Both the position numbers and the translations under genes were made by a program. The notes below the pieces were generated by a model. It ran no database searches and was not told the origin of the DNA. It saw only the letters and a list, made by a program, of their open reading frames with translations. DNA of 64,000 nucleotides from contig NZ_CP139141.1 in the NCBI RefSeq assembly GCF_034059295.1, positions 3,703,001-3,767,000 on the forward strand, read 5' to 3'. Source of the DNA: Pseudomonas sp. HR96. Its GTDB lineage: Bacteria; Pseudomonadota; Gammaproteobacteria; Pseudomonadales; Pseudomonadaceae. Shown here piece after piece: positions 17,786 through 25,807 of this stretch (the stretch's first letter is position 1; each line of letters begins with the position of its first letter).

Positions 17786-18336
17786 AAAAACGCCTGTTCC
17801 TCCACGCGGCCACCGCGCTGCTGGCCCTGGCCGCCAGCGCCAGCACCCTCGCCGCCTCGTTGTCGGTCAGCTCCGGTTCGTTGGCCGACAACCAGCCCAT
17901 AGCGCTGACCTTCATCGGCAGCGACGCCAGTTGCGGCAACGGCCAGAACATCGCGCCGCAGGTCAGCTGGGCCAACGTGCCGGCCGGGACGCGTTCGGTG
18001 GCGGTGCTGCTGTTCGACCCGGACGGCGCCAAGGGCCTGGGTGTGACCCACTGGGTGGCCTACAATATCGACCCGGCGCGCGGGCAACTGCGCCAGGGCG
18101 AAGCGGCGACCGGTGTCGAAGGCGTCACGGTGGGCAACAACAGCAGCGGCGCTGCGGCCTACAAGGGCCTCTGCCCACCGGCAGGCGACCATCCGCACCA
18201 CTACGTATTGACTGTCATCGCCACCGACCTGCCCCCCGGCACCCTGCCTGCCGGCCTTGGCCGCGACGAGCTGCTGGCCAGGCTCAAGGGCCACGGCCTG
18301 GCGGGCCAGAGCGTGGTCGGCACGTACGGGCATTGA
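17782..18336 (+). CDS. YbhB/YbcL-type PEBP-like exported protein
   Basis: A 184-residue protein with an N-terminal signal peptide (about residues 1-24, cleavage after TLAA) and the phosphatidylethanolamine-binding/Raf-kinase-inhibitor-like fold. Motifs include NIAPQVSWANVPAGTRSVAV, a DPD anion-pocket segment, THWVAYNI and GPCPP-like GLCPPAGDHPHHY. It is probably periplasmic. It is coupled to the SRPBCC gene by an ATGA overlap. Bacterial members are largely uncharacterised. Confidence 0.8.
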   Translation: MKKRLFLHAATALLALAASASTLAASLSVSSGSLADNQPIALTFIGSDASCGNGQNIAPQVSWANVPAGTRSVAVLLFDPDGAKGLGVTHWVAYNIDPARGQLRQGEAATGVEGVTVGNNSSGAAAYKGLCPPAGDHPHHYVLTVIATDLPPGTLPAGLGRDELLARLKGHGLAGQSVVGTYGH

Positions 18337-18404
18337 GCGAAGCGTCGCCAGACCCCGGGCGAGTCGACGGCCTTGGAAACTTCCTGAACCCAGGAGCATG
18401 ACGG

Positions 18405-18890
18405 ATGGACCCAATCCAGATTCGCACGCTGCGCAGCAGCGATGCCCAAGCCCTGCTCGAATTCGAAATCGACAACCGGGAGTGGTTCGAATCGCACATC
18501 GAGCCACGCCCCGCCAAGTTCTACTCATCGCAGGGCGTGGCCGAACACATCGATGAATATCTGACGGGCTTTGCCCGAGGCACTTGGCATCCCCTGGTCA
18601 TCCTCGACTCGCGCGCAAAAATCATCGGCCGCGCCAATCTGAATAACATCGGCACCGAGCGCCACAGCGCCGAAGTCGGCTACCGAGTGGCGCGTAGCGC
18701 CTGCGGCCAGGGCCTGGCGACCCAAGCGTTGCGCCGGTTGGTCGAAGAAGCGCGCGAGCGCTGGAGGCTGGCCCGCCTGGTGGCCTACGTCTATCCCGAG
18801 AATACGGGGTCGCGGGTGGTGCTGGAGCGCTGTGGGTTTGTGCTGGAACAGGCAGGGGCGGCCGAGGAGCGTTATGCCTTGGTGATTTAA
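18405..18890 (+). CDS. GNAT-family N-acetyltransferase (RimJ/RimL type)
   Basis: A 161-residue acetyltransferase. The acetyl-CoA motif A is visible as VGYRVARSACGQGLATQAL, and the late motif (YPENTGSRVVLERCGF) matches the RimJ/RimL subgroup. CAGGAGC precedes the ATG. It is the last GC-rich backbone gene before the AT-rich toxin/immunity array begins near 19000. The substrate is unknown. Confidence 0.85.
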   Translation: MDPIQIRTLRSSDAQALLEFEIDNREWFESHIEPRPAKFYSSQGVAEHIDEYLTGFARGTWHPLVILDSRAKIIGRANLNNIGTERHSAEVGYRVARSACGQGLATQALRRLVEEARERWRLARLVAYVYPENTGSRVVLERCGFVLEQAGAAEERYALVI

Positions 18891-19107
18891 GGATTCTCCG
18901 ATCAACTTGCCGCGCGTCAGTGGCGAGTCGACAACTCACCCGGCAAACAGCATTTTCCCGCCCCCGGACAAATCGCCGGAGAAATGTAATATCGCTCAAT
19001 TTAAAATTAGCATTACTCAAAAACAATTAATTCGCGGTCCTATACACCGCACAGCGCCCCAAAGTATTCCCACACGCAGGGCTTCGACACCAGAGCTGGT
19101 CGACCCT

Positions 19108-19497
19108 CTACGTCTTATAAAATTGCCACATATCATTTAAAACAATTAATATTCTGGAATAAATCAGCAACTTAAGTTTAAGACCCACTACACCCTCGAA
19201 AAGATGAATTTCCAAAGGCATCAAAATATTTACATTCTGATCCGCCGAAGCCTGCGAAAACACCGCCGCGGATAGATGGCTAGTAATCTTTAATATATCA
19301 GAATAAAGAAAACCAACATTTTTTTCATGGGACTTTATAGCTGCGCCTTTTTCAAAAATCTTTAGGGTACAGTCGTCTAAATATATTTCATATACACCTT
19401 GACCCAATTCGGGGTCTCTACTGAAAGATATATAGCCTCCATAACCAGACACGTTGAGGCTTTTCAAATGCTTGTTTACTGAATTTGGATGGCTCAC
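19108..19497 (-). CDS. Orphan immunity protein (module 14, array end)
   Basis: A 129-residue acidic/hydrophobic protein starting with GTG 3 bp after the stop of a damaged toxin gene. It has no signal peptide. I do not recognise the family. Position, size and close spacing to the toxin remnant support an immunity role. It is the last gene of the array; about 215 bp of AT-rich DNA with no gene separates it from the convergent GNAT gene. Confidence 0.6.
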   Translation of the reverse strand: MSHPNSVNKHLKSLNVSGYGGYISFSRDPELGQGVYEIYLDDCTLKIFEKGAAIKSHEKNVGFLYSDILKITSHLSAAVFSQASADQNVNILMPLEIHLFEGVVGLKLKLLIYSRILIVLNDMWQFYKT

Positions 19498-19501
19498 TAC
19501 T

Positions 19502-19950
19502 TTAGCCCCTCAAAAAATCTTTAAGTCCATCTTTGATAGCAGGAAAACCAAACGAGAATTTCTCGCCCACTTTCCCGCTCCCTGATGCTGCGTCTTCTTC
19601 AGACGCGTAATAACTATTAAGGGTGACTGTCCTCGCTCCTAGGGACCGAGTGTATTCTAAGAGCTTTTTAAGCAGCCCCACGCTTTCAGAGGCTCCGCTC
19701 GGATCATAGACTATAAGCCCTTTCGATGTACCTACAGCATAGAGAGAATTTAAATGGAGTGCCTTCCGCCCAGCAGCAACCATCTTAATTTCTGGGAGAC
19801 CACCTCCGCGCACAACTTCCGCCCCGACCGCTGTCAGTTCATTACCCACATAACGCGTCTAATCCGGATAATAAGGATCAGCCTTCATCTCGGCCTTAAT
19901 AGTGGTGATGCTAGCCGGCTTGGGAGCTTCCGCTGCCGCCTTTGCACAAC
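19502..19950 (-). pseudogene. Orphan CdiA-CT toxin with nonsense codon (module 14)
   Basis: Read from a degenerate junction motif (TGTGCAAAGGC, about 19940-19950) the frame gives AKAAAEAPKPASITTIK, then a TAG at 19859-19861, then TRYVGNELTAVGAEVVRGG and about 110 more residues ending GLKDFLRG. The open part from 19849 could only be translated from an internal GTG. The C-terminal segment GTSKGLIVYDPSG and SLGARTVTLNSYY suggest a compact alpha/beta domain; I do not recognise the activity. The immunity gene follows at 19497. Confidence 0.6.
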
Positions 19951-19971
19951 TTCGGTGCCTCTTTCGTCATT

Positions 19972-20264
19972 CTACTTTTTCAGCAATGAACTCACGTGCC
20001 TTAGCCAAGATGCTCCGTCGCTCCAGTCCGCAGGGTAAAAATAGCAACAGGCAAGTCCGTCAAAAATAAAAGATCTTAACTGCTCCTCATCTAAACCAAA
20101 ACTTACCAACCATTTAGCTGGGCAAGAACACGCTCTTTACCAACATTATCCTCATGGCTAGAGAAGGCAAAAATCGCTTCATCTGCGCTACCGAACTCCA
20201 AATCGAAATCCTGATTCAAGTAGGCACTAAACATATTTTCTATTACTGGAAATTCATTATTCAT
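19972..20264 (-). pseudogene. CdiI_2-like immunity gene, frameshifted (module 13)
   Basis: The ATG at 20264 overlaps the stop of a toxin tail (ATGA). The first 50 residues (MNNEFPVIENMFSAYLNQDFD, DLEFGSADEAI) and, one frame over, the last about 45 (FGLDEEQLRSFIFDGLACCY, WSDGASWLRHVSSLLKK) match the contact-dependent inhibition immunity family CdiI_2 as I know it. A 1-base change near 20118 interrupts the gene. It is probably non-functional unless the break is an error. Confidence 0.65.
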
Positions 20265-20386
20265 AAGTGCGGGTATCCTGTAATTATCTTATAACCTGCC
20301 GGCATCGTAGGATCTCTGGCTATTACCGCACCGACCTCTGATGCTGCAACGGTGCTCGATGCCCCTCTGAGCAATGTCGACCCTAC
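20262..20386 (-). pseudogene. C-terminal tail of an orphan CdiA-CT toxin (module 13)
   Basis: An open stretch reads VGSTLLRGASSTVAASEVGA, then IARDPTMPAGYKIITGYPHL and stops, overlapping the immunity start at 20264. The ending (DPTMPAGYKIITGYP) is typical of small ribonuclease-type CDI toxins of the barnase/EndoU/RelE class, but too little remains to be sure. The N-terminal part has been replaced by the Fic-like remnant upstream. Confidence 0.5.
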
Positions 20387-20456
20387 AGGTGCAGAAGATT
20401 TTTACTCAATAGGCAAGTATCTATTGGTATAGCTGTCAAGATAACTTTGTATCATG

Positions 20457-20854
20457 ACCTGATGTGCCCCGTTGCAACCTTACCCACAACATTCCAAATA
20501 ATTCGTTTTAGCGGGCCATCTACGCCGTTTTTTTTATAATTAACTGCTCAACCACCTCTACAGCAGTCTGCTTGTTCCCATTATCAAACAGTTGCCCGCC
20601 AGCAATATCCCTGATCATTGAGCCAGCCTTATTATAAAAACCATAATAATTGGCAGCATTTGCAATAGCCGTATCAACTTCTCTGAATGAAACCGAACTG
20701 CCAAACTGTGATTTTATAGCAGTGACGTCGTCTGCACTTAAGCCGACCTTGAAACCACCAAGACCTGTTCCACTTGGAAGGTTTGACGCTGCACTTAGCC
20801 ACCAGTAGCTAGATCATCTACCTTTCCGGCATCGCCAACAGTTGCTTTTGCACC
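20457..20854 (-). pseudogene. Fic/Doc-like toxin remnant (module 13)
   Basis: After a junction motif (20845-20854, VGAKA) and a frame change, the sequence reads GLSADDVTAIKSQFG, VDTAIANAANYYGFYNKAG and IAGGQLFDNGNKQTAVEVVE. The last is a degenerate Fic/Doc loop (family consensus HxFxxGNKRTA) in which the His and Arg are both Gln. A run of A near 20545 shifts the frame again into GPLKRIIWNVVGKVATGHIR. It is a decayed AMPylase- or kinase-type toxin of the Fido fold. No cognate immunity gene is seen next to it. Confidence 0.6.
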
Positions 20855-20881
20855 AACTAGTCAGACGATATTTAGTGAAGC

Positions 20882-21286
20882 TTACGCCATGATATCTACA
20901 GACACATTTCCTGAACGAGCAAACTCGATAAAAATAGCACAAACAATTTCCACATCATGTGTGACCGCTCTAGAAGTATACATTTCCCCCAAAATGCTGA
21001 CGAGTTCGTTTTTTGAGTTGAGATTAGTCATAGTTCTGACGACATGCTCACCATCTTTATCATACTCGCTAAGCATCAGTAAAAAATTTTCACTTTCAAA
21101 ATAAAGCGCCAATTCATAGGGGCGACCTTCAGATTCAGGCTCGCACCGCATCTTGATAACGCCGGAGCCTTTACCAATGGAAGTCAATACCCCTCGAACA
21201 TCCAATTCTTCGGGATCCATGATAGCTTTTAACTGATGGCGATATCCATCAGCGTCAACAATATAGCCGCCAAAAACCATACTCAT
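20882..21286 (-). CDS. Immunity protein of the deaminase module (module 12)
   Basis: A 134-residue protein whose ATG overlaps the toxin stop (ATGA). It has features I associate with DUF6911-type immunity proteins (MSMVFGGYIVDADGYRHQLKA; strands and acidic loops DKDGEHVVRTMTN), though I cannot confirm the family. It is intact, without a signal peptide. It should protect against the deaminase-like toxin directly upstream. Confidence 0.65.
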   Translation of the reverse strand: MSMVFGGYIVDADGYRHQLKAIMDPEELDVRGVLTSIGKGSGVIKMRCEPESEGRPYELALYFESENFLLMLSEYDKDGEHVVRTMTNLNSKNELVSILGEMYTSRAVTHDVEIVCAIFIEFARSGNVSVDIMA

Positions 21287-21846
21287 GGCACCTCCTTAAT
21301 CGACCGCATTCCCGGCACCCAATTATATTTTTTTGGTAATCCAGTTACGTTGTCTATCGCTTGAATAGTCAAAGAACTCAATCCGGATTTTTCCGCAGCG
21401 GCCGCTATATAACCTTTGCAGAATCCACATACATCTTTACCTGCAACGCTCATAGCCATATCAGCACCTAGAGTCTTGCCAGCATTATATGCCTGCTGTA
21501 TGACGCCAATTTCTGCATGAGCGTCAGCCATATTTCCATTCGGCAAAAATTTTCCTGTTGCTTCAGTTTTGGCCGTTACTCGATCAGCTATCAGAGTCGG
21601 CTCATCTGGATTTGCCTGAGCTACTGGACGAGCTGTTTGGTTTACATCAGTAAATGCCGCATCTCCAATTTTTCCCTTTGCGGTGACTGCCGGAGAAATA
21701 CCTTTTGCACCAACACCAACAGCCCCCGCAAGCGGGGAATTTTTCCCGATTTCCAGCGGTGCAAGGTGGAAATCCTCAATTTCCTGCTGAGTGGGAGGTT
21801 CATTCGATTCTTGCCGGAGCGCAAGGTCTTCTCGCTCAACAGTATC
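21283..21846 (-). CDS. Orphan deaminase-like CdiA-CT toxin (module 12, partial)
   Basis: The frame is open from about 21867, passes the junction motif at 21702-21711 (VGAKG) and ends in a deaminase-like domain: zinc motif MADAHAEIGV followed by VCGFCKGYI (HAE...CxxC), as in nucleic-acid deaminase polymorphic toxins (BURPS668_1122-like group). There is no proper start codon and no secretion region, so it is a cassette rather than an expressed gene. The leader upstream of the motif (ALRQESNEPPTQQEIEDFH) differs from the pretoxin used by other modules. The first about 50 residues after the motif recur in module 7 near 25810-25954. Confidence 0.7.
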   Translation of the reverse strand, partial: DTVEREDLALRQESNEPPTQQEIEDFHLAPLEIGKNSPLAGAVGVGAKGISPAVTAKGKIGDAAFTDVNQTARPVAQANPDEPTLIADRVTAKTEATGKFLPNGNMADAHAEIGVIQQAYNAGKTLGADMAMSVAGKDVCGFCKGYIAAAAEKSGLSSLTIQAIDNVTGLPKKYNWVPGMRSIKEVP

Positions 21847-21937
21847 AACCGACGCGAATTTCGTTGTCTACACGCGCAACGCCAGACAGGACGCGGCCTG
21901 CGAGCCGGTTGACCTGGCTGATTCGCGCTCGCTGAAC

Positions 21938-21960
21938 AAAACCACCCCGACGGGGGTTTT
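21938..21960. terminator. Candidate bidirectional hairpin terminator
   Basis: AAAACC(A)CCCCG and CGGGGGTTTT form a strong stem with flanking A and T runs, so it could act on either strand. It lies in a GC-richer stretch of about 300 bp (21720-22020) between modules 11 and 12 in which I recognise no gene apart from the deaminase leader. Confidence 0.45.
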
Positions 21961-22028
21961 GAGCCCCCTGATCTCTCAGGCCACGACTAAAGCGAGCAGC
22001 GAAGGACGGGAGGTTTTGCAGTAAGCAG

Positions 22029-22057
22029 ATAAAACAACACCGGCGTAGGGACGGTGT
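22029..22057 (-). terminator. Intrinsic terminator after module 11
   Basis: On the minus strand, ACACCG...CGGTGT (9-base loop) is followed by TTGTTTTATCT. The same stem-plus-tail design occurs at 24923-24954. It lies about 60 bp beyond the immunity gene stop and probably ends transcription there. Confidence 0.6.
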
Positions 22058-22114
22058 CAAATCGAGGCTGGGATCTACAGATAAATAAGCACCCCGGGTT
22101 TCCAGAGATCCTTA

Positions 22115-22402
22115 TTAACTATTTCGATTTAATGTATCCAGAAGCTTTTCAAATGTTTTAGGGACAAGATCTTTCTCCTCTGGAGAAAGCAAAATATTCA
22201 TGACCTGCTCATCACAAGCACAGTCATATATATCAATACCTATCCAGCCTTCAGACCAAAATTCTACGGTCGCCAGCTTATTAAAGCCTTCCAGCTCTAT
22301 CCGCTCAAGGTTACCAAAATCCCCGCTGGCGAATGTTGAATACTCTACGGAGTAGACTTTCAATAGAGGCCTAAATTCTTTATTAAACTGAAAAGCATCC
22401 AT
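22115..22402 (-). CDS. Immunity protein of module 11
   Basis: A 95-residue acidic protein (MDAFQFNKEFRPLLKVYSVEY, then FWSEGWIGIDIYDCACDEQV). I chose the ATG at 22402, directly after AGAGGGG; a GTG at 22414 overlapping the toxin stop is the alternative. It is intact, cytosolic and followed by a terminator. I do not recognise the family. The immunity role is inferred from tight coupling to the toxin frame. Confidence 0.6.
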   Translation of the reverse strand: MDAFQFNKEFRPLLKVYSVEYSTFASGDFGNLERIELEGFNKLATVEFWSEGWIGIDIYDCACDEQVMNILLSPEEKDLVPKTFEKLLDTLNRNS

Positions 22403-22410
22403 AACCCCTC

Positions 22411-23142
22411 TCACTTACTATCTAGCACAGTAATATTTTTTACCTCAGGGAGATGTTCTCCACCCTGTTTACTAAGCAAATACTGCTGGGACTTACTTGC
22501 GTCCGGACCAATCATTTTATACCAGCCTTCCTTACCACCCTGCAATAATCCACTACTTGGAACATCAAACTCGACATAGACGGAGCCTTTAGACGCAGCC
22601 CCCTTAAAATCTGCGGCACCGTTAGTTGAGATAAAGGTTTGCCCGCCGCCTCCCTGAACAATTTTGTTACTACTTTGCATCTGTGCCAGCTCATCAGGAG
22701 ACATCCATCTCCCGGCACGAGTCATGCTTACATCATTAATAGTCTGGGTTTCGCCAAGCTTCAATGCGGTATTAGCAGTTCCTTTTGCACCCGCAATAGC
22801 CGCTTCCGCCGCCGCCAGCTGCGCCAGATTACCCCCAGCTTTAGGCTTAAGTACACCATCACCTACAACATAAACGTCACCGTCAGCCGCCAGCACCTCG
22901 TAGCTGCCATTCCTGGTGTTGAGTACCATCCGCCAGCCTTCAGGCAGATCGACAGGCACCGATACATTGGCGCCCACCTCTGCCACCTCGGTGTACCCAG
23001 CGGGTAAGGGGGCTGGCTTCACCGGCGTAATGACCGGTAGGTCACCGTTGTAGACGCTGCTCTGCGCTACCTTCGCAAGCTTTGCCTCGACATCGCTGGC
23101 CTTCACGCCCTCTGCAATTTTGCTTGAGCCTGTGTAGGTACT
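22411..23142 (-). CDS. Orphan pretoxin plus ADP-ribosyltransferase-like toxin (module 11, partial)
   Basis: The open frame lacks a natural start. It begins with a CdiA pretoxin segment (SKIAEGVKASDVEAKLAKVA, PVDLPEGWRMVLNT) nearly identical to the one at 28137-28479, reaches the motif AGAKG at about 22785, then a toxin domain: TRAGRWMSPDELAQMQ, GSVYVEFDVPSSGLL, KEGWYKMIGPDAS, LPEVKNITVLDSK. This order resembles the TreTu-like group of polymorphic toxins (EF-Tu ADP-ribosyltransferase), an assignment from memory that needs a profile search. Both toxin and immunity appear intact. Confidence 0.6.
   Translation of the reverse strand, partial: STYTGSSKIAEGVKASDVEAKLAKVAQSSVYNGDLPVITPVKPAPLPAGYTEVAEVGANVSVPVDLPEGWRMVLNTRNGSYEVLAADGDVYVVGDGVLKPKAGGNLAQLAAAEAAIAGAKGTANTALKLGETQTINDVSMTRAGRWMSPDELAQMQSSNKIVQGGGGQTFISTNGAADFKGAASKGSVYVEFDVPSSGLLQGGKEGWYKMIGPDASKSQQYLLSKQGGEHLPEVKNITVLDSK
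22782..23123 (-). repeat. Pretoxin repeat, copy A
   Basis: About 340 bp nearly identical to 28137-28479, differing at a small number of bases. It codes for the pretoxin stretch from SKIAEG to AGAK and ends at the junction motif. A third, heavily decayed copy of part of it is readable near 29400-29515. Confidence 0.85.
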
Positions 23143-23178
23143 TCACAGCGCGCAGTTAAACCATATCGATGATTGGAT

Positions 23179-23601
23179 TCAAAATTCGACTCGGAGAGTC
23201 CGTTCATGCAATTGAATCCCCAGCCTAGGATTCATCAGAAAGCTTTTACTCTTCATCCCAAAAATTTCCGGGAGGCGCATCTCCCCACCCCGTAAGACAG
23301 CGCACCAGCCGTAACTTCTATAAAACATCCCAAGATCAAAGACTTTGTAAACGCCTTCATTAATTTTATGCAATGTAATCAAACCATTAGCAAAATGCGT
23401 ATATCGACCACCCGCCCCTGCAACGGCTCTTAACTCCAACTCTCTACGATCCCACTCTTATACCACCCCCGATGACTCAGGAACAGTATCCGAAAACGAA
23501 ATCTCAAATTCTTTTGAAACCTTGCAAAAGCAGGGTATCCAATCCTGCGTGAGTAATTCATCCGTGATCATGTTTCCAGGGAAGTCGATGTTTAATTTCA
23601 T
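23179..23601 (-). pseudogene. Immunity gene with internal stop (module 10)
   Basis: The ATG at 23601 overlaps the upstream toxin stop (ATGA). The frame reads MKLNIDFPGNMITDELLTQD and reaches a TAA at 23458-23460, then continues in the same frame with EWDRRELELRAVAGAGGRYT for about 90 residues to 23179. The simplest reading is a full-length immunity gene of about 140 codons with one nonsense mutation. The family is not recognised. Confidence 0.6.
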
Positions 23602-24124
23602 TTCAGTGCACTTCGAGGAACAACAACCTCACCTGAAAAATTTCTTTGAAAGGTACTGACGAGACTAAAATATTGGGTCCCATGCGGATCGCGAATAGCT
23701 ACAACGGAGATTCTATTTATAGTTGTTACCCCATCCACCACAACAGAATGGGAAAAGTCAGTACCTTTCGTGTTATCAACAATGCGGAAAACCACCGGAT
23801 TTCCATCACCGGTATACCTAGCCAAATCAGCAAAATTTCTGCTCCCAAAGGCACTTGCAGGAACACCTTCGAAGTCATCAGGCTTGCATTATCTCGAGCG
23901 TAAATCCCACCCTCAGAAGGCGCAATCCTTTTGGATAAGAGATCCGATATCAACCTCCCTGCCCAACGTATCCAAAACCATACCGCAAGAGTTGTGTCCG
24001 CAAGTAGTCACGGGCTCTTGGTTCACGACCAGACGATCACCATTTCTCGGAATCTAATCATCAAGCAATCATTTTTGGGAGGTGCGCCAGCAAGCTCCCC
24101 AGCAGTTGTCGTTGCTTTTGCGCC
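23598..24124 (-). pseudogene. Papain/C39-like CdiA-CT toxin, multiply frameshifted (module 10)
   Basis: It starts at a junction motif (VGAKATTTAGELAGAPP). Segments in different frames give a cysteine-protease-like core: TTCGHNSCGMVLDTLG (Cys), GGIYARDNASLM, FADLARYTGDGNPVVF, DFSHSVVVDGV (His) and AIRDPHGTQYFS (Asp), ending VVVPRSALK at the immunity start. At least three frame changes between 24030 and 23880 make it non-functional. The order matches the module 2 toxin at 29917-30431. Confidence 0.6.
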
Positions 24125-24126
24125 AA

Positions 24127-24519
24127 CTAACCAACCATGTTTTCCTGGAAACTAATACCAAACTCATCACGAATCACATACAAGCTTTCGTACTGAAAAG
24201 AAAGAACAAATTTAAAAGCCGTCTCTATCGATAGCTTCGTAAGGAAAGACTTAATATCCTCAGAACTCTCCAGCAAATATTTTATAAGACAATTAAACGC
24301 TCCACTCATACCTGCTTTCCAATCAACATTGACCCCTTCAGCAGCAACATCCTCAGGAATCCTAAAGTATCGAAATACAAAATAAACACCTGAATATTTA
24401 AAGTTACCTGTTAGATAACCAATTTCAATTGCGTGCTCAGCCCCCATCACTGAGAGCACTGAAGCAATTTCTTCAAAAGACATTCCAACTTCAATTTCAA
24501 GATTCATTGAAATCGTCAC
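24127..24519 (-). CDS. Orphan immunity protein (module 9)
   Basis: A 130-residue protein starting at a GTG that overlaps the stop of a toxin tail (GTGA). It is helical and acidic in part (EVGMSFEEIASVLSVMGAEH, GVNVDWKAGMSGAFNCLIKYLL). It is intact although its toxin is reduced to about 33 residues. The stop is 3 bp from the next junction motif (24115-24124). The family is not recognised. Confidence 0.6.
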   Translation of the reverse strand: MTISMNLEIEVGMSFEEIASVLSVMGAEHAIEIGYLTGNFKYSGVYFVFRYFRIPEDVAAEGVNVDWKAGMSGAFNCLIKYLLESSEDIKSFLTKLSIETAFKFVLSFQYESLYVIRDEFGISFQENMVG

Positions 24520-24618
24520 TTCGCAGCCCCTATCACCCTAAATTCGCCGCCCTTCATCAAATAAAGCTTTTTCAAGCCTTCGACAGGATTCGAGCGCAGT
24601 GCGTTTCTATCTGCTCAG
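24520..24618 (-). pseudogene. C-terminal tail of a CdiA-CT toxin (module 9)
   Basis: Only the end of a toxin remains: ADRNALRSNPVEGLKKLYL followed by MKGGEFRVIGAAK and a stop overlapping the GTG of the immunity gene. The first bases overlap, in another frame, the 3' end of the previous short immunity gene, so a recombination joint lies near 24618. Confidence 0.5.
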
Positions 24619-24769
24619 AGGTCAATGGAGAGTCAGCCAAATTCACAACAATATTGCTAGCCTGAGTCTCAACTTTACCTGTTATTGTTTTCAGCACTGA
24701 AATTGCGCTATTGTTGATTAGCGAGAAAACATCAGCTAGTTCACCATTAATCCGCAAATCAGGGATCAC
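24572..24769 (-). pseudogene. Short, probably truncated immunity gene (module 8)
   Basis: A 65-codon frame beginning GTG at 24769, preceded by GAAGGTG and overlapping the end of a short toxin-like tail (24770-24850). The final about ten codons coincide in another frame with the module 9 toxin tail, suggesting that the original 3' end was replaced. It reads MIPDLRINGELADVF...LKTITGKVETQASNIVV; the family is not recognised. Confidence 0.45.
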
Positions 24770-24922
24770 GAATCACCTTCACTTATATATTTTAATTCCT
24801 TACTCATCAAACATTTTATGTGCTCTATCAGTCTGAGCCTGCGCAGTTAATTCCCAGCACGCAGTTAAGCTCTTTGAATTAGCATGCTAGGCCAGCTAAA
24901 GGAAAGGAGGTTTACACTAAAT

Positions 24923-24954
24923 AGATAAAACAACACCAGCACGAAGCCGGTGTT
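24923..24954 (-). terminator. Intrinsic terminator after module 7
   Basis: On the minus strand, AACACCGGC...GCTGGTGTT (9-bp arms, one mismatch, 5-base loop) is followed by GTTTTATCT. It lies just past the CdiI-like gene and should separate modules 1-7 from the later ones transcriptionally. Confidence 0.65.
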
Positions 24955-24977
24955 AGATCAATCGAAATCTCTACACG

Positions 24978-25508
24978 TTAAGTACATCTGCTAAAAGCCA
25001 AGCGCAGGGCCGCACCTATATCAGAAGGGCTACTACCTCTGGGGATAGTGACATAGTTACTCTCACTTATACCCTTACCACTCCACGCTTCTAGCTTTTC
25101 GTGATGGCTGGGGCGAATAGCGATCTGATTATTCTTACTTTCGATACTGCATTTTTTCATATCTTTAAATAAAGCACGCTTGGTCTTGTAGCCATAGCGC
25201 TCCAAAGTTTTGCCAACCCATTGATCATATCGTTGATTAGTCAGGTTGTAGTCATAGAGATCCATATCAAAAGTAGCTTCAGGATGAATCCAAACACCCT
25301 TTCGCGGCTCGGGAAGCACAAATCGGCTATGAGCCAAGGCGTCAAGCAAAGCAAGGCCTAGCTCTTTATCCGCAGCGTCTGGGCTGAAAAAATGCTCCAC
25401 ACCTTGCGGATCTGCTTGGCTACTTCGATAGCCAGAAAAAGTTTTTACGGAAATGAAATTTTTATTCATTTTCGCATCTGCCCAAGCTGTTTTTACGACA
25501 TCATTCAT
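24978..25508 (-). CDS. CdiI-type immunity protein (module 7)
   Basis: A 176-residue protein (MNDVVKTAWADAKMNKNFIS, FDMDLYDYNLTNQRYDQWV, VTIPRGSSPSDIGAALRLAF). The pattern fits the CdiI family formerly called DUF1436, in which the gene follows a nuclease-type CdiA-CT. It is intact, cytosolic, 1 bp from the toxin stop and followed by an intrinsic terminator. It should neutralise the toxin at 25510-25807. Confidence 0.7.
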   Translation of the reverse strand: MNDVVKTAWADAKMNKNFISVKTFSGYRSSQADPQGVEHFFSPDAADKELGLALLDALAHSRFVLPEPRKGVWIHPEATFDMDLYDYNLTNQRYDQWVGKTLERYGYKTKRALFKDMKKCSIESKNNQIAIRPSHHEKLEAWSGKGISESNYVTIPRGSSPSDIGAALRLAFSRCT

Positions 25509-25509
25509 C

Positions 25510-25807
25510 TTAATTTACCTTGGTAATTTTCACCGTAACGCCTTTGCTCTGACCATACTCAATAGCTCTATTAATTTGTTCCCACTGAGCACTCGTCGTA
25601 GCGTTTGGAACTGCCACTTGCAATTCACGACTAGTAATTTGACTAGAGGATACTGTTACGTTTTTCAAATCGTACTCAGTAAATCCTGCGGCGGTATCAA
25701 TATTTCCTTTGAGTGATGCATATACCTGGCTCGGATTGGCCATTTTAGCCGCAGTAGTCGTATCAAGTGTTTTTGCACTAGTCGCGACACCGGTCGTTCT
25801 ATCAAGA
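25510..25807 (-). pseudogene. Orphan CdiA-CT, restriction-nuclease-like toxin (module 7, partial)
   Basis: An open frame without a proper start reads FLDRTTGVATSAKTLDTTT, YASLKGNIDTAAGFTEYDLK, then SRELQVAVPNATTSAQWEQI and IEYGQSKGVTVKITKVN. I associate this ending with CdiA-CT nucleases of the restriction-endonuclease-like fold. The frame is not continuous with the GAKG-containing leader at 25808-25954, so the joint is out of frame. The cognate immunity gene downstream is intact. A decayed relative (KGNVNIAA, AEYGLAGI) lies near 29150-29230. Confidence 0.6.

Noticed and set aside
18907..19140. 77-codon plus-strand frame at the array edge
   Set aside because: It overlaps the end of the module 14 immunity gene and shows no coding character.
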